Below, in pieces: positions 25,490 through 34,553 of a stretch of DNA of 60,658 nt; within the stretch, counting starts at the first letter, position 1, and each line of letters starts with the position of its first letter. The DNA is taken from contig JAAYRL010000017.1 of assembly GCA_012518795.1 (NCBI GenBank), forward strand, positions 1 to 60,658. The letters are read 5' to 3'. The DNA is from Clostridiaceae bacterium. GTDB lineage: Bacteria; Bacillota; Clostridia; Saccharofermentanales; DTU023. The position numbers and the translations under genes were made by a program. The notes below the pieces were generated by a model. The model had not been told where the DNA came from and ran no database searches. It saw only the letters and a program-made list of their open reading frames with translations.

Positions 25490-27547
25490 ATGGATAGAGA
25501 ACGTGCCAAAAATATCAGTACAATTATTATTGTTGTCTTTTTGTTAAGCATAATTCCTTTCACTTTGCTTCTGAATCGAGAAACTGTAGCCGAATTAAAT
25601 TTTCCGATTGAAGCGAAGGTTATTGCTGTGCCCAGCCTTAATATCAGAAAAACTCCGGATTTATCGCAAAATGCGATTGGTTCAATTCCTACCGGGCAAG
25701 AGATTCTTCTTTTAGAACAGACTGAAGGTCAAGCGATTAACGGCGATACAAATTGGTATAGAATCGACTTCAAAAATCAGGATGGTTATGTTTCTGCTCA
25801 ATATGTTGAATTTGCACCTTGGGATATTGATTTACCTCCGACGGCAAATGATCAGGATTTTGAAAACTATCTTGAAGAGCAGGGTTTTCCTTATTCTTAT
25901 CGAGCCGGACTACATAAATTACATGAAAAATATCCGAATTGGATTTTTAAACCGATTAAATTAAATGTTGATTTTGACTCTGCAGTTAATGGACAATATA
26001 AACCTGACAGTTCAATTAATTTTGTTCCTGCTACATCAGAAGATGCTTTAAAGTCAACCTCATCTGCGGATTTTAATAAGGAAACTAATGAATGGATTCA
26101 GAAAGAATATGGTTGGGTTGCCGCGAGCAAAGAAATAATTGCTCATCAACTTGATCCGAGAAATTTTTTAGATGAACAGCATATCTTTCAATTTGAAAGT
26201 TTGAGCTATAATCCGGATGTTCAAAATTGGCAAGGTATTCGCAATCAACTGGCAGGAACATTTATGGATTCCGATGAATATGCCAATATTTTCTATAATG
26301 CAGCAGTGACTTCAGCAGTATCTCCTTATCATTTGATAGCCAGGGTCATCCAAGAAGTTTCACCTAACGGTTCCGGTTCTTCAAGCGGTACTTATCCCGG
26401 AGTTGAAGGTTATTACAATTTCTATAATATAGCTGCTTATGGCGCCGATCCGATCTACGAAGGTTTAAAATTCGCTCGAGACGGTTACCCAAAATATCCT
26501 GCCGTTAATGAGCGAATTCTGATTCCTTGGAATACACCTGAAAGATCAATTAAAGGAGGAGCTATCTTTTTAGGTAATGATTATATCAACAATTTGCAAA
26601 ACACTCTGTATTTTCAAAAATTCGACTTAAGACATGGTCCTGATTATTGGCATCAATATATGGCCAATGTATTTGCCCCGCAAAGTGAATCACGCACAAT
26701 TTATAATGCTTATGCAAGAGAAGGCAGTCTTACTGAACCGAAGGAATTTTTAATTCCGATTTTTACTTCGATTCCTGATTTACCCATACCTTACCCGACC
26801 GGAGGTTCGGGTACCCCGAATAACTGGTTGCGTTCAATCTCAATTGACGGTGCATTATTACCGGGTTTTCAAAGTTCTACCTATTCATATCAGTTGGAAG
26901 TAGATGCACCGAATTCTGAAATTACAATAGATGCAATCCCATACAATCCTTATGCCGGAGTTACCGGTCGAGGATCTTATTTTTTAAAAGAAGGTAAAAA
27001 TCCGATTTTAATTACGGTTACTGCAACTAACGGTGAAATTCGTAATTACGAAATAATTATTAATTACCATGGCGAAACAATGGCGGAAGTTCCGCGAGTT
27101 GAGAGTACGGTCTATCAAATCCAACAGGATGGCAACATTTACGGTTTAGATCCTGCACAAAATTTAAATTTGGTAGAAAATGCCTTGAGTAATATTACGA
27201 CTACAGACCAATATTCGTTGAGCATAGTGGATTTGTCCGATCAGGAAGTAACTCAAGGTTCAATTGCTACCGGGTATAAATTATTGCAAAAACAAAATGA
27301 TAATGTGGTAGGAAAATATACCTTTGTCGTATTGGGAGATGTGAATTGTGACGGTGATGTTGATATTTTAGATGTAGATTCAATTTATCGATACATCACA
27401 GGTTATTTGAATTTGAATGATGTGCAGCTGCTTGCTGCAAATGTTTTGCAAGATTCGGAAGTGGACATTTTAGATGCAGATCAGATTTACCGTTCTGTAT
27501 TTGGTTACATAAAAGTTTCTCAATATTTAGAACCGTTATCCGAGTAG
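25490..27547 (+). CDS. Dockerin-bearing SH3/glucosaminidase cell-wall hydrolase
   Basis: This 685-residue extracytoplasmic protein is modular. Residues about 9-28 are a membrane segment or uncleaved signal. A bacterial SH3 domain follows at about 38-108 (SLNIRKTP, NWYRIDF, GYVSAQYVEF). A beta-N-acetylglucosaminidase-like domain (GH73-related) spans about 115-420, with the likely catalytic Glu in LIARVIQEVSP and YYNFYNIAAYG after it. A cadherin-like beta-sandwich is at about 445-535. A type I dockerin is at about 618-680, where two Ca-loop modules read GDVNCDGDVDILDVDSIYRY and then VLQDSEVDILDADQIYR; the second has lost some loop residues. It should cleave peptidoglycan glycan strands while docked to a cohesin. 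The next gene encodes a cohesin. Confidence 0.88.
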   Translation: MDRERAKNISTIIIVVFLLSIIPFTLLLNRETVAELNFPIEAKVIAVPSLNIRKTPDLSQNAIGSIPTGQEILLLEQTEGQAINGDTNWYRIDFKNQDGYVSAQYVEFAPWDIDLPPTANDQDFENYLEEQGFPYSYRAGLHKLHEKYPNWIFKPIKLNVDFDSAVNGQYKPDSSINFVPATSEDALKSTSSADFNKETNEWIQKEYGWVAASKEIIAHQLDPRNFLDEQHIFQFESLSYNPDVQNWQGIRNQLAGTFMDSDEYANIFYNAAVTSAVSPYHLIARVIQEVSPNGSGSSSGTYPGVEGYYNFYNIAAYGADPIYEGLKFARDGYPKYPAVNERILIPWNTPERSIKGGAIFLGNDYINNLQNTLYFQKFDLRHGPDYWHQYMANVFAPQSESRTIYNAYAREGSLTEPKEFLIPIFTSIPDLPIPYPTGGSGTPNNWLRSISIDGALLPGFQSSTYSYQLEVDAPNSEITIDAIPYNPYAGVTGRGSYFLKEGKNPILITVTATNGEIRNYEIIINYHGETMAEVPRVESTVYQIQQDGNIYGLDPAQNLNLVENALSNITTTDQYSLSIVDLSDQEVTQGSIATGYKLLQKQNDNVVGKYTFVVLGDVNCDGDVDILDVDSIYRYITGYLNLNDVQLLAANVLQDSEVDILDADQIYRSVFGYIKVSQYLEPLSE

Positions 27548-27561
27548 TACAAGGAGTAAAT

Positions 27562-28986
27562 ATGAACAAATATATAAAACGGTTATTTTTATTATTAATA
27601 AGTTTATTGTATCTCGGAGTTTTGACGATCCGTCCGGTTTATGCTGCGAGTGCAGAATTTGTTATATCGGCGGAAAATGTGACTCCCGGTGAAAATATAA
27701 CAGTTTCAATTGTCAATCATAGTGGTATTGCGGTTACATCAGGTCAATTTGATATAGTGTATGATCCTGAACGTTTTGAAATTGTTGGAGCAACTTTATT
27801 CCAAGAAAGTGTAATGCCGGTTTATCTCAAAGAGGGAAGAACGGATATTTTCAGAATCTCCACATTACCTTTTGCACCGAATAATGCATATAGCGATGAG
27901 ATTATTACTTCAATTACTTTTAAATTAAAAGATTCGGCAGCCGGACAAGCAACTTTTAAATTAGAAAACTCGAAAATAGGTTATGGTGGTATTGATGAAA
28001 ACGTTCAAAATCTGCCGGTTAGTGGAAAGGATTTAGGGGTGAACATTCTCAACCCTGAACCCGGAGATTCGGTTGATCCGGGAGTGGAAATTCCTGAAAA
28101 ACCGGATCCGGATCCGCCACAACAACCGACAGAAACAGATCATTTACAACCGGAAGAACCTGAACCGAGCGAATCAGTTGAATCGAGCGAATCAACTGAG
28201 CCGAGTGAATCAACTGAGCCAAGCGAATCCACTGAACCGAGTGAATCAACTGAGCCAAGCGAATCCACCGAGCCGAGCGAATCAACTGAGCCAAGTGAAT
28301 CGACTGAGCCAAGTGAACCAATTGAGACAATTCAATTGATTGAACTGATCGAGTCAACTGAATCAGAAAAACCGATGGAGACTTCCCAACCGGACAGATC
28401 TGATAATTCGGATAACGTTATGAATAATCCGTCAGACAATGAAAACAAAGAAACTAATACAACAAGTTCGGATATTTTGGCAATTCAAACTGCCGATACA
28501 ACACAAGATGAAATAAAAATTGTTTCTACTTTAGCAGCCCCCGTTGTCACGGAAACAACAACTGCTCCGATTACCGAGCCTGCGATGAGCATGACTGCAG
28601 TTCAATCTATGGAAACTATCCCGACAATTGCTTTGGTTGCAATCACTTCAGGTGAAACCGAAGAAGTCATCCAAAACAATACTCAAACTACAACTGAACA
28701 AGATCAAGTGATTACTACTAAAACTGAACCGACGACGAGTGCTACAACTGTAAAACTGGTTCCTACAACTGTACAGCAAATTGTAGAAAATAGTCAAAAT
28801 ACTGAAATTAATACAATTAATACAAAAGAACAGAAACAAGCTAAACAAGAACACGCTTTCAAATTGACAGGTAATGAATTAAATCTTCATAATAAACTGA
28901 TGATGGGCGGCTTGGCTATCACAGCAGTAGGATCCTTAGGAACTCTGATATTTTTAATTATCAAAAATAATCTTAGACTAAGGTAG
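27562..28986 (+). CDS. Single-cohesin membrane-anchored surface protein (scaffoldin-like)
   Basis: This 474-residue protein has a signal peptide (residues 1-29, ending VYAAS) and one cohesin-like domain at about 31-160. Family features are VSIVNHSGIAVTSGQFDIVY, YDPERFEIVGA, and SITFKLKDSAAGQATFKLEN. A long linker follows, with eight or so PSESTE hexapeptides and then a Thr-rich tract. It ends in a hydrophobic helix (about 446-468) and a short basic tail. No LPxTG is present, so anchoring would be by the membrane helix rather than sortase. AAGGAG precedes the ATG, 14 bases after the dockerin gene. The pair probably fixes the hydrolase at the cell surface (inference). Confidence 0.8.
   Translation: MNKYIKRLFLLLISLLYLGVLTIRPVYAASAEFVISAENVTPGENITVSIVNHSGIAVTSGQFDIVYDPERFEIVGATLFQESVMPVYLKEGRTDIFRISTLPFAPNNAYSDEIITSITFKLKDSAAGQATFKLENSKIGYGGIDENVQNLPVSGKDLGVNILNPEPGDSVDPGVEIPEKPDPDPPQQPTETDHLQPEEPEPSESVESSESTEPSESTEPSESTEPSESTEPSESTEPSESTEPSESTEPSEPIETIQLIELIESTESEKPMETSQPDRSDNSDNVMNNPSDNENKETNTTSSDILAIQTADTTQDEIKIVSTLAAPVVTETTTAPITEPAMSMTAVQSMETIPTIALVAITSGETEEVIQNNTQTTTEQDQVITTKTEPTTSATTVKLVPTTVQQIVENSQNTEINTINTKEQKQAKQEHAFKLTGNELNLHNKLMMGGLAITAVGSLGTLIFLIIKNNLRLR
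28165..28320 (+). repeat. Tandem 18-bp coding repeats (PSESTE)
   Basis: About eight tandem 18-bp units encode PSESTE hexapeptides inside the cohesin gene. Third-base changes (GAG/GAA, AGC/AGT) distinguish the units, so the array is not freshly expanded. It gives a stiff, negatively charged, potentially O-glycosylated spacer between cohesin and membrane. Frames on the opposite strand here are artefacts of the repeat. Confidence 0.9.
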
Positions 28987-29004
28987 GAAGGCTATCTGTT
29001 CTTA

Positions 29005-29454
29005 ATGAATAAAACGGCAGTGGAGAAATTCCGTCGACGTGAATTTATTTTATATTTAATCAGTGGAATAATTGTTACGTTAACAAATTGGATAACCTAT
29101 TTTCTATTAGAAAATTTGGTTAAATTTCCTAGTTGGCGAATTTCAAATTTTATTTCAATCGGTTTTTCAATTTTGGTTGCGTATCTTTTGAACCGAATTT
29201 TTGTTTTTCGATCTGAACAAAGTATTTTTCCGGAAATATTCAAGTTTTTTGCCACAAGATTTTTGATTTCTTTTATTTTTGAGCATGGTTTAATGGAACT
29301 TTTGCTGACTGTAATCGGTTTTGATCCGAGAATATACATCTTCGGTTATGAATTACAAATCGTAAAAGTCTTGGGTTCAGTTTTTGTAGTTTTAGGAAAT
29401 TATTTCGTTAGTAAGTATCTGGTATTCGGAAAAAACAATGAAAAAAGGAATTAA
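29005..29454 (+). CDS. GtrA family membrane protein
   Basis: This 149-residue protein has four hydrophobic helices, as in the GtrA/DPMS family of small translocases and helpers for lipid-linked sugars. The family pattern is visible: YLISGIIVTLTNWITYFLLE at the start, then YLLNRIFVFRSE after helix two, and NYFVSKYLVFG at the end. Proteins of this family flip or help flip polyprenyl-phosphate sugars for cell-surface glycosylation. A neighbouring Ser/Thr-rich surface protein is suggestive, but no link is shown. The stop lies 5 bases before the FolC start. GGAAGG lies 14 bases before the ATG, a rather long spacing. Confidence 0.88.
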   Translation: MNKTAVEKFRRREFILYLISGIIVTLTNWITYFLLENLVKFPSWRISNFISIGFSILVAYLLNRIFVFRSEQSIFPEIFKFFATRFLISFIFEHGLMELLLTVIGFDPRIYIFGYELQIVKVLGSVFVVLGNYFVSKYLVFGKNNEKRN

Positions 29455-29458
29455 AGTA

Positions 29459-30988
29459 ATGACCGTAAAAGTATGTAAAAAAAGATATAAGAGTAGAAAA
29501 ATTGAAGGTATATATTGGTCTTTAGAAAAATCACTTGAATATTTGGCTGAAGCCAGAAAATTAGGGATCAGACCCGGTTTAGAAAGAATTGAAGAATTAT
29601 TAAAACGCTTGGGAAACCCGCAAAATGCTTGTCAGGTAATTCACATTGCAGGCACTAACGGCAAAGGTTCAATCAGTTCCATGTGTGCTTATATTGCAGC
29701 AAATTCAGGTTTACGTACAGGTCTTTTTACTTCGCCGCATTTAACAAATTTCAACGAACGGATTCGAATTATTGATGGACATGAAGGAATTCAAAACTTA
29801 TACAAAGATCCACGGTCATCAGAAATCAGTGATGACGATTTCGCGAAAACTTTAATGTTAATCGCTTATGAAATAGAAATAATGAGTGTCAAAGGTTTTG
29901 ACAGGCCAACCGAATTTGAAATGATTACTGCTGCTGCCTTTGTATATTTTGCAGAAATGAATTGTGATTTAGTTATCTTGGAAACAGGTATGGGCGGCAG
30001 GCTTGATTCTACTAATGTTGTTGAAAAACCAATTGCAACGATTATTTCAGCCTTGAGTTATGAACATACAGGTAGATTAGGCAGTAAGATATCACAAATA
30101 GCCTCGGAAAAAGCCGGAATTATGCGACCGAATGTACCTGTTTTTGTGTATAATCCTTTTGATACGGAACTGTCGGAAGCGGATGCATCTATTGTCAAAC
30201 AAACATTAACAGAGCAAGCTGCCAAAATCGATGCACCGTTGTCAATAGTCAGCAGGTCGGATATTGAATATCAATCGTCTTATTTAACAGGTCAAACTTT
30301 TAGCTATAAAGCGTCCGAACCCTTTCATATCCAATTAAGTGGTGACTATCAAGCCCAAAATGCAGCTTTGGCGATCGAAGCATGTCGTTTAATTATTAAA
30401 GATGAAAAATTGATTCAGAGTGGGATTTCTTTAGCAAAATGGGCGGGACGTTTGGAATGTATTTCACAGTCGCCTTTTATTTTGATTGACGGAGCTCATA
30501 ATCAACAAGGAGTTTACGGTTTAAATCAACATTTGGAAAAATTCCTCAAAGGTCGTAAGTTAGTAATTTTAATGGGCGTTTTACACGATAAAGATTATAA
30601 AGCAATGCTGGAGATTATTTGCAGTTCCAAGCTTTATGATATTGTTGAAATTATTTGTACTTGTCCGGATTTCCCACGTGCTCTTCAGGCAAAGAGCTTA
30701 GCGTTAGAATTTGCAAAATACTACAATCGGGAGAATTCACGTAATAATTCTCGAGAAGATTCAAGGAACCAATATGAAATTAAGGAATTGACTGAGCTGG
30801 AATCGAAAGATATTCCTCTGTATAATGATAAACAAATTTGGTTTACATCTGACAGAAAAATGGCAACTGAATTTGCTTATGAATTAGCATACAAAAAACG
30901 TTTACCCCTGGTAACATTTGGTTCGATTTATTTAATAGGCGAAGTCAGACCATATTTGCTTGATTTGTTGGAGGGATTAGATAATTGA
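29459..30988 (+). CDS. folC: Folylpolyglutamate synthase / dihydrofolate synthase
   Basis: This 509-residue ATP-dependent ligase adds glutamate to folates (and often to dihydropteroate). The P-loop is IHIAGTNGKGS (about residues 62-72). The omega-loop region LFTSPHLTNFNERIRI, LETGMGGRLDSTNVV, and the C-terminal DGAHNQQGVYGL are all present. It is longer than usual (about 430) because of a charged Asn/Arg/Glu insert near residues 415-440 and an extended N-terminus. I chose ATG at 29459, which has AAAAGGA upstream; ATG at 29438 overlaps the GtrA gene. The folate genes folB-folK lie some 14 kb downstream. Confidence 0.92.
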   Translation: MTVKVCKKRYKSRKIEGIYWSLEKSLEYLAEARKLGIRPGLERIEELLKRLGNPQNACQVIHIAGTNGKGSISSMCAYIAANSGLRTGLFTSPHLTNFNERIRIIDGHEGIQNLYKDPRSSEISDDDFAKTLMLIAYEIEIMSVKGFDRPTEFEMITAAAFVYFAEMNCDLVILETGMGGRLDSTNVVEKPIATIISALSYEHTGRLGSKISQIASEKAGIMRPNVPVFVYNPFDTELSEADASIVKQTLTEQAAKIDAPLSIVSRSDIEYQSSYLTGQTFSYKASEPFHIQLSGDYQAQNAALAIEACRLIIKDEKLIQSGISLAKWAGRLECISQSPFILIDGAHNQQGVYGLNQHLEKFLKGRKLVILMGVLHDKDYKAMLEIICSSKLYDIVEIICTCPDFPRALQAKSLALEFAKYYNRENSRNNSREDSRNQYEIKELTELESKDIPLYNDKQIWFTSDRKMATEFAYELAYKKRLPLVTFGSIYLIGEVRPYLLDLLEGLDN

Positions 30989-31956
30989 ATTGGCAAAAAC
31001 AATATCAGTTTTTTGAAAAATTAACAGCCGATCAGGTAGGGTTATTTGCGACACCGCGAGAATTGGAACAAGCTCTGAAAACCTACAATCACGCTTTGGA
31101 TTTGCTGAAATCCGGTAAGCAGGCGCAAGCGATTTCATTGCTGAAAACGGTAGCTGATGATTTTCCCATGTTCTCATATGCTTCACATCTTTATGGCACC
31201 GTCATGGCTGCACAAAAAGATTTTAAACAAGCGAATGATTATTTCAAAAAGGTTGCCCTGTTAGATATTGATCAAGATCAAGCTGATTTGTTGCAACAGC
31301 AGATGAAACTTGTTGCTCATGAAATAAATTTGCTTGAACATCAAGAAAATTTGCTGAAAAAACGCAATACTGCATTTAGTTCAGTTAAGAAAGAAATTTC
31401 AATTGCTGATATTTTAGAAAAAGCACCACGTAAAAAACATGTTCCGGGTGCCAATCAAGAAGAAATAGCTTTAATCAATCGTCGATTAGGCAATGAAGAT
31501 CCGGCAGATTTATCCGGAGAGTTAGCTTTAGAAAATCGGAGAGCGAATTTAAAGTTTGCTGCAATTGTAATTGCAATTGGGGGAATCGTTTTTTTGATTT
31601 TTTATTTTGGTATTCGACCGATTATTTTAAGTTCTCGTACTGAATATGATCAATCTTATAAGCGTTTGCAATGGTTGGAACAGGAAATGGAATTCAGAGC
31701 TGAACAAGGTCAAACGGAAATCGAATTATTATTGACAGACTATCAAAAGAAATATTCTACCGCCGAGTCGGATAATGCAACCGGAAAAACAGATAAAGCT
31801 GATCTAACTGACCCAACTGACCAAGATACTTCTGATATAACAAATCAAGAATCAGATCAAAATACAATACAAGAATCTGCAGAGGATACTGCGATAGAGT
31901 CAGCAGAAGAAACGACGCAAGAATCTGCGATCGAAACCGGAGAAACGGAAGAATAA
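30985..31956 (+). CDS. TPR-containing single-pass membrane protein
   Basis: This 323-residue protein has no name I recognise. Residues about 25-95 look like two tetratricopeptide helix pairs (YNHALDLLKSGKQAQAISLL, then SHLYGTVMAAQKDFKQANDY). Residues about 190-212 form one membrane helix (FAAIVIAIGGIVFLIFYFGI). A coiled-coil-like stretch and a 70-residue Thr/Glu/Asp/Ser-rich acidic tail follow. The TPR part is therefore probably cytoplasmic and the acidic tail outside (inference from positive residues before the helix). The start is TTG, overlapping the folC stop codon, with GGAGGG 9 bases upstream. It ends one base before the threonine-synthase-like gene, so the two are coupled. Confidence 0.75.
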   Translation: MNWQKQYQFFEKLTADQVGLFATPRELEQALKTYNHALDLLKSGKQAQAISLLKTVADDFPMFSYASHLYGTVMAAQKDFKQANDYFKKVALLDIDQDQADLLQQQMKLVAHEINLLEHQENLLKKRNTAFSSVKKEISIADILEKAPRKKHVPGANQEEIALINRRLGNEDPADLSGELALENRRANLKFAAIVIAIGGIVFLIFYFGIRPIILSSRTEYDQSYKRLQWLEQEMEFRAEQGQTEIELLLTDYQKKYSTAESDNATGKTDKADLTDPTDQDTSDITNQESDQNTIQESAEDTAIESAEETTQESAIETGETEE

Positions 31957-31957
31957 A

Positions 31958-33487
31958 ATGCAATATCAATCAACAATCCAAGCGAGTAGAAAATACACAT
32001 TTTCTCAAATGCTGCGTGAAAGTGTACCAATGCATGGAGGTCTTTTTGTACCTTGCGAGTTGCCTCAGCTTGATCAAAAATTCCTGAATCAACTTAAACC
32101 ACTCTCTATTCAAGATAGAGCTATTCGAATACTGGGATTATTCGCTCCTGAACTGTCTGAAATACAAATTAATCAAATATGTCAAACAGCATTTAATGCA
32201 GCAAACTTTCAATCAGAGTTGCTTTACCAAGTAAAGCCGCTCAATCCGTATGTAACAAACCCTTTATTTTTGTTTATGGAGCGTGGACAAACTAGTTGCT
32301 ATACGGACTTAACTCATGCATTCAGTTTAGCTTGTCTGCAAACTGTGCTTAAAGAAAATGAGCAATGGTTTATAGTTGCCGGGGAATCGCTACAAAGTAT
32401 TAAAAGCTTGGTTGCACTACACCTTAATAATTCAGCATGGCAACCTGTTTTAATTACTGATAATAAAGCGACTAATAATTATATCCTTAAAGAAATCCAA
32501 CATATCCATAATGTTGTTGTTCAATCTCAAGATTGCTTACCTTTAAAGTTATATACGGCAAACGGTAGAGTTCAGGATGTGGAATATTTTACACAAAATC
32601 TGTTTTATCAGGAAAAATTACGTTTAGGACTTAAGGAGCAAAATAAATTTGTTGCTGCAGTGGGAAGTTTGTCTTTTACGCATCATTTAGCACTGATCAT
32701 AATATTATTATCAGCTTATCTTGATTTATTGAATCAAGAATTAATTGATGAAAGAGAAGATTTTGGTTTTGCCTTCCCCAATATGAATCTTGATTTTTTA
32801 TATGCAGGTCAACTTTTACAAAGCATGGGTTTACCGATTTCGGACTTGATTGCAGCTTCTAATAATAATCGGGCAATTGATGATTTTCTGCGTCAGGGGA
32901 AATATAAACTGAAACGTAGATTTTCACGTACGATTACACCGGCTCTTGACCAAATCTATATACCTAATTTGGAACGTATTTTATTCGAGGTAACAGAGCA
33001 CGATTGTCAAATTACGTATCAAATAATGAATGAATTATTTAAATCTGAGCGGATTAATTTAGTGCCTGAAATTAAGCAAAAAATATCTGATTTGGTTCAG
33101 TCCGGCTATGCAGGCAATAATCAAATTGTAGAACAAATCAGGGATTGGTATCTAAGGACAGATTATCTTTTTGATCCATATACAGCTTTGACCTTGGCCG
33201 TATTAGAACGTTTTGAACAAAATTCATCAAAAACAAAAAAAATGATTGTACCTGTGACTGAAAGTCCCTTATTATCTGTTCAAGTTTCAGCCGAAGCAAT
33301 TTTTGAACAAGATAAGAAAGAAAATAGAAATTACAATCAATTATTAGAAGAAGTATCAGAAGAATCCGGTATTGAAATTCCTTTTGCTGCTCTTTCCGAC
33401 GAACAAGCACCGGAAGTTGTCAATCTAGATCTCGAACAGATGAATGAGCGTGTTCAAGCAGATTTATTGAAGGTCGGTCAAGATTGA
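31958..33487 (+). CDS. Threonine synthase homologue lacking the PLP lysine (pseudoenzyme)
   Basis: This 509-residue intact frame follows threonine synthase from end to end. It opens like ThrC (YQSTIQASRKYTFSQMLRES, then HGGLFVPCELPQL). The ThrC motif FHGPTLAFKD, which carries the PLP-bound lysine, reads here ERGQTSCYTD, so the lysine is Thr116. The SGDTGxAA phosphate loop reads AGESLQSIKS. The C-terminal half is much better kept: GLPISDLIAASNNNRAIDDF, then TPALDQIYIPNLERILFE and DPYTALTLAVLE. The frame is unbroken and shows no sign of decay, so it is probably a functional non-catalytic protein rather than a pseudogene (inference). It overlaps the convergent EFR1 gene by 10 bases. Confidence 0.82.
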   Translation: MQYQSTIQASRKYTFSQMLRESVPMHGGLFVPCELPQLDQKFLNQLKPLSIQDRAIRILGLFAPELSEIQINQICQTAFNAANFQSELLYQVKPLNPYVTNPLFLFMERGQTSCYTDLTHAFSLACLQTVLKENEQWFIVAGESLQSIKSLVALHLNNSAWQPVLITDNKATNNYILKEIQHIHNVVVQSQDCLPLKLYTANGRVQDVEYFTQNLFYQEKLRLGLKEQNKFVAAVGSLSFTHHLALIIILLSAYLDLLNQELIDEREDFGFAFPNMNLDFLYAGQLLQSMGLPISDLIAASNNNRAIDDFLRQGKYKLKRRFSRTITPALDQIYIPNLERILFEVTEHDCQITYQIMNELFKSERINLVPEIKQKISDLVQSGYAGNNQIVEQIRDWYLRTDYLFDPYTALTLAVLERFEQNSSKTKKMIVPVTESPLLSVQVSAEAIFEQDKKENRNYNQLLEEVSEESGIEIPFAALSDEQAPEVVNLDLEQMNERVQADLLKVGQD

Positions 33488-34401
33488 ATCAGAAAAAATT
33501 GATTATCAGCTCTGTCTGAATAATTTTTTTCCAACATTTTTACATGTGAGATAAAATCAGCATCCGAAAAAAATTTGGCATTTGCGGGACATATTTTGAT
33601 GCATGCTTGGCATTTAATACAAATTCCCGGAATTGAACTGACATCATCAATTTCAATAGAACCCATCGGACATACTCCGGCACAAGCTTTACAATCAATA
33701 CATAAACTAAGATCAGTATTCGGTTTGGCTTTTAAAAAAAAGGCCGGCTCACCATCTATGCCGAGCGGTGTATAATAAGGTCCAACCGGATTATGTCCCG
33801 GTAAATCAAGATCGGCAGGTTTCGATTTGATTTTGGTTTTCTGATTATTGAGTATCATTTGGCCTGAATAATTTTGTTCGGAATTGGAATCCGGGCTTTT
33901 AGTTTTGTGTTTTGTCTCTAAAATCTGTTTAGTTACGTCTTTAATAAATTGTTGAATTTCTTGCAGATCCTGTTGATCCGGTCTGTTCTTAGCGATTTGC
34001 TCGGAAAAAACATGTTGGCTGACAATTGCAGCAGCCGCTACAGCTTTAAAATTTTGTTTTTCCAATTCGATTTTAAGCTCCATTAAAGCTTCATCAAAGT
34101 TACGATTGCCAAATACTGAAATTAATACGACGGGAGTATGTTCTCCTATAAACAAGCTCTGAACAAAGGGTAAAATTTTATTTGGTATGCGCCCGGCATA
34201 AACCGGCATTGCGAAAATCACAAAATCTTGTTCGGTAAAATGATATTTATGCAATCTTTGTTGAGGTAAAGTAAAATCAATCTTGTTATTTGAAACAGCT
34301 AATTGGTTTGCAAGTCCATCTCCAACAAGACAAGCTATCTTTTTGGTACTGCCTGTAGGACTGAAAAATATGGTATAAACATTTTTGATGTTCATCTGCA
34401 T
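33478..34401 (-). CDS. EFR1-type flavodoxin/ferredoxin fusion protein
   Basis: This 307-residue protein joins an N-terminal flavodoxin-like domain (FFSPTGSTKKIACLVGDGL as FMN phosphate loop, FAMPVYAGRIP next) to a C-terminal pair of 4Fe-4S clusters. The cluster motifs are CIDCKACAGVCPMGSIEI and CIKCQACIKICPANAKFF, both with the CxxCxxCxxxCP pattern. Such proteins are common in anaerobic Clostridia and move electrons between flavin and ferredoxin partners; the specific partner is unknown. AAAGGAC lies 6 bases before the ATG. A -10 like TATAAT lies on this strand at 34436-34431, about 30 bases upstream. Confidence 0.92.
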   Translation of the reverse strand: MQMNIKNVYTIFFSPTGSTKKIACLVGDGLANQLAVSNNKIDFTLPQQRLHKYHFTEQDFVIFAMPVYAGRIPNKILPFVQSLFIGEHTPVVLISVFGNRNFDEALMELKIELEKQNFKAVAAAAIVSQHVFSEQIAKNRPDQQDLQEIQQFIKDVTKQILETKHKTKSPDSNSEQNYSGQMILNNQKTKIKSKPADLDLPGHNPVGPYYTPLGIDGEPAFFLKAKPNTDLSLCIDCKACAGVCPMGSIEIDDVSSIPGICIKCQACIKICPANAKFFSDADFISHVKMLEKNYSDRADNQFFLIQS

Positions 34402-34553
34402 TTTTGTCCTTTCTGATTTTTTATTCGTAAATTATACAACAAATGAACAGATGTATATGAAAACTAATAATATGTTTCCAATTAATACAATTATTTCTAA
34501 CCTTGAAATTTGTTCTGTTTAATTACAGCAAAAATCGTTATCAATAAAAATTA

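Noticed and set aside
28073-28339. 88-codon open frame on the + strand in another phase
   Set aside because: It is a second-frame shadow of the same repeats within the cohesin gene.
28049-28357. 102-codon open frame on the - strand
   Set aside because: It is the antisense shadow of the PSESTE repeats. The 18-bp period keeps all frames open. No ribosome binding site or plausible composition.
31958-33487. Functional threonine synthase (thrC)
   Set aside because: The PLP lysine is replaced by threonine and the phosphate-binding loop is changed, so I do not give the thrC symbol.
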